Positions 6,029 through 9,326 of a stretch of 9,326 nucleotides of DNA are shown here, piece by piece; the stretch's first letter is position 1; each line of letters opens with the position of its first letter. A program made the translations under genes and the position numbers. The stretch spans positions 1 to 9,326 of the forward strand of contig DAOVHV010000026.1 of assembly GCA_030671645.1 (NCBI GenBank). The letters run 5' to 3'. Below the pieces are notes generated by a model, which made no database searches, had not been told where the DNA came from, and saw nothing but the letters and a program-made list of their open reading frames with translations. This DNA is from a bacterium. Lineage in GTDB: Bacteria; Bipolaricaulota; Bipolaricaulia; UBA7950; UBA9294.

Positions 6029-6083
6029 AACGTCGGGTACAAGCTTCGACGCTACACAAACAGATCAGCCTGCAAGCAGTCTT
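6029..6083 (+). repeat. Direct repeat copy B
   Basis: Second copy of the repeat at 5891-5946, starting three bases after the long hairpin. The two copies bracket the hairpin, and the spacing between their starts is 138 nt. The shared core CGACGCTACACAA is identical in both; the flanks differ by scattered substitutions, so the duplication is not recent. Confidence 0.8.
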
Positions 6084-6086
6084 CCG

Positions 6087-6238
6087 CGAACCCTGCGGGT
6101 TCGTTGGAGAAACAGCCAACTTTGACGCCTCACCGCCTGGATGTTTTCGGGCATTGGCCCCAGGAGTTTGACGCAGTCAAACTCCCGACGAACCCGAAGG
6201 GTTCGCAAACTCTGAGGAACTCATCCTCGATGAGTTCC
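6087..6238. repeat. Series of short perfect hairpins with 3-nt loops
   Basis: Four perfect stem-loops lie within 152 nt. CGAACCC/GGGTTCG at 6087-6103 has loop TGC. GGAGTTTGAC/GTCAAACTCC at 6163-6185 has loop GCA. CGAACCC/GGGTTCG at 6189-6205 has loop GAA. GGAACTCATC/GATGAGTTCC at 6216-6238 has loop CTC. Two share an identical stem. Weaker pairings (GTTGG/CCAAC at 6103-6120 and GGGC/GCCC at 6149-6160) lie between them. Confidence 0.8.
6216..6238 (-). terminator. Possible transcript-end hairpin after accC
   Basis: A perfect 10-bp stem with a 3-nt loop starts 5 nt beyond the accC stop. The downstream minus-strand sequence (TCAGAGTTTGCG) has no U-run, so it is not a canonical intrinsic terminator. 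It may stabilise the 3' end of the accBC message or be just one member of the hairpin series. Confidence 0.3.
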
Positions 6239-6243
6239 CGTCG

Positions 6244-7583
6244 TCACTGCGAGAAGTGCTGTTTTAAGAATCCGGTCGTGATTTCCCCGGCACGAAACGC
6301 CGGGTGACGAATGATGTCAACGAGCAGCGGAGTGGTCGTATGGATCCCCGACAAACGAAGCCGATCCAGAGACGTACCCATGCGCACGATGGCTTCCTCG
6401 CGCGACTCTCCCCAGGCCATCAGCTTACCGATCAGCGAATCGTAATACGGTTTCACTTGCATGCCTTGATAGAGAGCCGAATCGAAGCGAATGCCGTTTC
6501 CGCCCGGGAGCTGTTCGATCCCCACCGTGCCACAAGACGGCATGAAATCCCTGTCTGGATCTTCGGCATTAATGCGGCATTCGATGGCGTGGCCTCGGAA
6601 CGGAACATCCTCTTGCGAATGTGAAAGCGGTTCGCCAAGAGCAATCCGGATTTGCTCCTTGATCAGATTCAGGCCACAGATCATCTCCGAAACCGAGTGC
6701 TCGACTTGAATACGGGCGTTCATCTCGATGAAGTAGAACGTGTTGTCCGGGCCGACCACGAATTCGACCGTACCGGCGTTTCGATATCCCACGGCGCGAG
6801 CAGCATTGAGAGCCGCGTCCCAGATCGCTTCACGCGTCTCCTGAGAAAGATTGGGAGCCGGCGTCTCTTCGATCAGCTTCTGATACCGACGTTGGACCGA
6901 ACATTCGCGTTCGCCCAGATGAATGACGTTACCCAAGCTATCAGCCATAATCTGAACTTCAATGTGACGGGGGTCTTGAAGCGCCTTTTCCAGATACAGC
7001 CCGGCGTTTCCGGTCGCCGCTCTGGCTTCTTCTGCCGCAGCCGATGCCTTGCACAACAGCTCATCGGGATCGTTCACCCAACGCATACCGCGCCCACCAC
7101 CGCCATAGACTGATTTGATCAAGATGGGATATCCGATAGATTCCGCGGCCGCAATCAGTTCCTCGGAATCCTCGGGCAAGGGCATGCCGGGCAGGACGGG
7201 GACAGCGACCTCGGCTACCGCACCCCGTGCCGCCACCTTATCCCCCAGCAATTCCATCACTTGCCGAGGGGGACCGATGAAGGTCAGTCCATGGTCTTCG
7301 CACACTTCCACGAGATGCGAATTCTCGGCAAGGAAACCATAACCCGGGTGGATGGCGCCGGCGCCGTTCAATTCGGCAGTCGAGATGATGGCAGCAATGT
7401 TGAGATAGCTCTTGGCCGGGGCAGGAGGACCGATGCAAACGGCACGGTCGGCCAGCGCAAGATACGGCATGTCAGCGTCGGCCTCGGAATAGGCGACGAT
7501 AGATTGCAGATCCAGCTCTCGGCAGGCCTCGATAACGCGCAACGCAATCTCGCCGCGATTGGCAATCAGAACTGTGTCAAAAC

Positions 7584-7587
<4 letters not shown>
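6244..7587 (-). CDS. accC: Biotin carboxylase subunit of acetyl-CoA carboxylase
   Basis: AccC uses ATP and bicarbonate to carboxylate the biotin on AccB, the first half-reaction of malonyl-CoA synthesis. The 447-residue product has the standard length and order: the N-terminal fold LIANRGEIALRVI at 7-19, HPGYGFLAEN at 80-89, FIGPP at 103-107, and the ATP-grasp with K117, K158 and the loop GGGGRGM at 162-168. HIEVQIMAD at 208-216, RECSVQRRYQKLIEE at 227-241 and EMNARIQVEH at 288-297, with E288 and R292 aligning to active-site residues of the E. coli enzyme, follow. Small departures are SVY before the glycine loop and NARIQVEHS for the usual NTRIQVEHP. The ATG at 7587 overlaps the accB stop as ATGA. 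A hairpin-rich gap separates it from ffh. Confidence 0.97.
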
Positions 7588-7988
<401 letters not shown>

Positions 7989-8010
7989 GCGCGCCTCCTC
8001 AAGAACGACC

Positions 8011-8040
8011 ATTGTACCGACTCGGAACGACATGCAACAA
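8011..8040 (-). promoter_or_regulatory. Putative promoter of accB-accC
   Basis: On the minus strand, TTGTTG (8040-8035) and TACAAT (8016-8011) are separated by 18 nt. Transcription would start near 8004, giving a very short leader that still includes the GAGGAGG ribosome binding site and the GTG at 7988. Judged by eye; the -35 box is only a partial match to consensus. Confidence 0.5.
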
Positions 8041-8058
8041 TCGTTCGCAGTTGTTGCA
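8033..8058. promoter_or_regulatory. Palindrome between divergent promoters, possible operator
   Basis: TGCAACAA at 8033-8040 and TTGTTGCA at 8051-8058 form a perfect 8-bp inverted repeat around a 10-nt spacer. Each arm contains one of the two divergent putative -35 boxes. A dimeric regulator bound here could control accBC and the CNNM gene together, or the symmetry may simply come from two similar -35 boxes. I do not recognise the site as that of a known regulator such as FapR. Confidence 0.5.
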
Positions 8059-8081
8059 CAAGGGCGCGGTCACCCTATAAT
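8051..8081 (+). promoter_or_regulatory. Putative promoter of the CNNM/CorC gene
   Basis: A perfect TATAAT -10 box lies at 8076-8081. Candidate -35 boxes are TTGTTG (8051-8056, 19-nt spacer) or TTGCAC (8054-8059, 16-nt spacer); both match only partly. Transcription would start near 8088, leaving a leader of about 20 nt that includes the GAGGTG ribosome binding site at 8092-8097. Confidence 0.6.
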
Positions 8082-8106
8082 ACAAATTCATGAGGTGAAC
8101 ACGACT

Positions 8107-9326
8107 GTGTCTATAAGCGCACAATTTGCGCTGCTTGTTTTCTTGATTGCTGCATCCGCCTACTTCTCAAGTACCGAGACAGCCGTCACATCATTGGAAA
8201 AAGGACGCCTGCGCTATCTGATTAACAACCACCCCAAGAAGAAGCGGGGACTGACGCTGCTGTTGGAAGAGCCAAACGATCTCATTACCGGGCTTCTGGT
8301 GATGAACAACCTGACCAACGTCATGGCGAGTTCGCTCATGACGTTGATCGTCGTGCAGCAGCTCGATACGTTATCGCGCGGTTTGCAGGGGTTGATCGCA
8401 ACAGCCGTGATGACGGTTTCTCTGTTGATCTTCGGTGAGATCACGCCAAAGAATTTCGCCAAGCACAACACCGAGCGTTTGACGCTTCTGACCATCAACC
8501 AGATCTACGCGATTACGCGCGTGCTGCGGCCCTTCATCTTCGTGTTTCGTGGCATTGCCCATTGGATCGGTCGAGTCTTCGGAGTCGACCTATCCGAAAA
8601 GGAGCAGATCGAAGTCTCGGACGAGCAAATCGAGACTTTGATCGATGCGTCCCAGGAATCCGGCCTGCTCGATGAGGCCGGAGGAGAAATGATCCGCCGC
8701 ATCCTCGACTTCGACGAGATGACGGCCGAGCAAGTGATGGTTCCCCGCATCGACGTTCAAGTCATCGAGATTACTACGCCGCCGCATGAGGCCCGCGATT
8801 TCGTGATCCAAGACGGCCACTCGCGGTTCCCCATCTATGACGAAGTGCCCGACAAGGTCACCGGCATGCTTTATGTCAAGGATTTGTTGGCTTGCGATTT
8901 GACCGATCCCAACATGAGTCTGAAGCAACTCCAACGCCCAGCCTATTACGTGCCCACAACCCGTCCGATTAATCTTCTGTTGCGCGAGTTTCAGCGACAG
9001 AAAGTGCACATAGCCGTGGTCATCGATGAATTCGGGGGCATGGCCGGGATCGTCACCTTGGAAGACATCCTGGAAGAGATCGTGGGAGAGATCGAGGACG
9101 AATACGATCGGCCGACCACGCTGATCATCAAGCGGTTGTCGGCCGACGAAGCTCTCATCACCGGTGACATGGCGATTCACGATCTCAACCGTGCCATGGA
9201 GATCGAGCTTCCCGAAGACGAAGGCGTAACCATCAACGGGCTGATTCAGAACCGGTTGGGAGCGATGGCCAAACAAGATGACCGAGTGGACATCGGCCCC
9301 GTGCAGCTGATCGTTGAGCGAGCGAG
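8107..9326 (+). CDS. CNNM/CorC (HlyC) family membrane protein with paired CBS domains, 3' end cut off
   Basis: Members of this family are integral membrane proteins linked to Mg2+ or other cation transport; many are annotated as hemolysin-like. The visible 406 residues show a DUF21/CNNM membrane domain with hydrophobic segments at about 3-20, 58-83, 94-110 and 128-160, including the STETA motif at 22-26 and FGEITPK at 109-115. Next come two CBS motifs, MVPRIDV with SRFPIYDEVPDKVTGMLYVKDLL (about 205-262) and the block with HIAVVIDEFGGMAGIVTLEDILEEIVGEI (301-329), and the start of a CorC-HlyC C-terminal domain from about 338. The GTG at 8107 was chosen for the GAGGTG about 9 nt upstream; an in-frame GTG at 8095 would overlap that SD. 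It is transcribed away from accBC. The end lies beyond the window. Confidence 0.93.
   Translation, partial: MSISAQFALLVFLIAASAYFSSTETAVTSLEKGRLRYLINNHPKKKRGLTLLLEEPNDLITGLLVMNNLTNVMASSLMTLIVVQQLDTLSRGLQGLIATAVMTVSLLIFGEITPKNFAKHNTERLTLLTINQIYAITRVLRPFIFVFRGIAHWIGRVFGVDLSEKEQIEVSDEQIETLIDASQESGLLDEAGGEMIRRILDFDEMTAEQVMVPRIDVQVIEITTPPHEARDFVIQDGHSRFPIYDEVPDKVTGMLYVKDLLACDLTDPNMSLKQLQRPAYYVPTTRPINLLLREFQRQKVHIAVVIDEFGGMAGIVTLEDILEEIVGEIEDEYDRPTTLIIKRLSADEALITGDMAIHDLNRAMEIELPEDEGVTINGLIQNRLGAMAKQDDRVDIGPVQLIVERA

Larger units (their letters stand above)
5867..6243. other. 377-nt gene-free, repeat- and hairpin-rich region between accC and ffh
   Basis: No convincing coding frame lies here. The region holds, from left to right, the ffh ribosome binding site, direct-repeat copy A, a 53-nt hairpin, direct-repeat copy B, and a series of short hairpins ending just after the accC stop. 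Any ffh promoter must lie here if the two clusters are transcribed separately, but I found no convincing -35/-10 pair on the minus strand. The mosaic is typical of an intergenic space colonised by non-autonomous repeats (inference). Confidence 0.7.

Noticed and set aside
6087..6238. CRISPR array
   Set aside because: The hairpins differ from each other in stem and spacing; there are no regularly spaced identical repeats with unique spacers and no cas genes.
5867..6243. SRP (4.5S) RNA gene next to ffh
   Set aside because: I looked for the conserved GGAAGCAGC-type tetraloop region on both strands and did not find it; the hairpins present have the wrong shape and 3-nt loops.
5811..6307. Plus-strand open frames across the accC-ffh gap (5811-6125, 5945-6307)
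   Set aside because: They read straight through the direct repeats and hairpins and into the ends of ffh or accC in antisense, and no ribosome binding site or family motif is seen.
7989..8033. Longer accB starting at 8033
   Set aside because: The extra N-terminus would cross the putative promoter -10 box and the GAGGAGG site; AccB similarity begins at the MQELKDII segment.
8590..9276. 228-codon minus-strand open frame opposite the CNNM/CorC gene
   Set aside because: The plus strand encodes clear CBS and CorC-type motifs in this stretch; the minus translation is a His/Asp-rich mirror with no family match.

Overview
The window is a bacterial chromosome segment of moderate to high GC content made almost entirely of housekeeping genes. 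Gene content and gene order are bacterial: Shine-Dalgarno (SD) sequences, tight overlaps, and S16, L19, Ffh, TrmD and AccB/AccC proteins. I cannot name the phylum. The PF09936-type RNA methyltransferase between trmD and rplS recalls Deltaproteobacteria, Aquificae, Thermotogae and various uncultivated lineages (from general knowledge, not a search). No mobile-element gene, rRNA, tRNA or CRISPR array is visible.

Layout. From 5866 down to 87 on the minus strand lies a tightly packed cluster: ffh, rpsP, khpA-like KH gene, trmD, PF09936 methyltransferase, rplS, lepB, rnhB. The fragment at 81..1 may be the start of the next gene. Gaps are 42 nt or less and several genes overlap. Upstream of ffh is a 377-nt gene-free gap (5867-6243) full of structure: an imperfect 55-nt direct repeat, a 53-nt REP-like hairpin between its copies, and a run of short perfect hairpins. 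Further right, accB and accC (7988-6244) form a two-gene minus-strand operon. A compact divergent promoter region follows, with an 8+8 bp palindrome lying on both putative -35 boxes. The plus-strand gene at 8107 encodes a CNNM/CorC-type membrane protein with paired CBS domains and runs off the right edge.

How the genes work together. The large cluster joins ribosome building (S16, L19), tRNA/RNA modification (TrmD, PF09936 protein, KH protein), co-translational targeting (Ffh) and signal-peptide removal (LepB), plus RNase HII for ribonucleotides in DNA. AccB and AccC are the biotin carrier and biotin carboxylase of acetyl-CoA carboxylase, the first step of fatty acid synthesis.

The least ordinary items are a roughly 180-residue acidic, internally duplicated tail on S16, a PDZ-like insertion inside signal peptidase I, a methionine-poor Ffh M domain, the absence of rimM from its usual place, the repeat/hairpin cluster at 5891-6238, and the palindrome at 8033-8058. 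I see no clear undescribed multi-gene system here.
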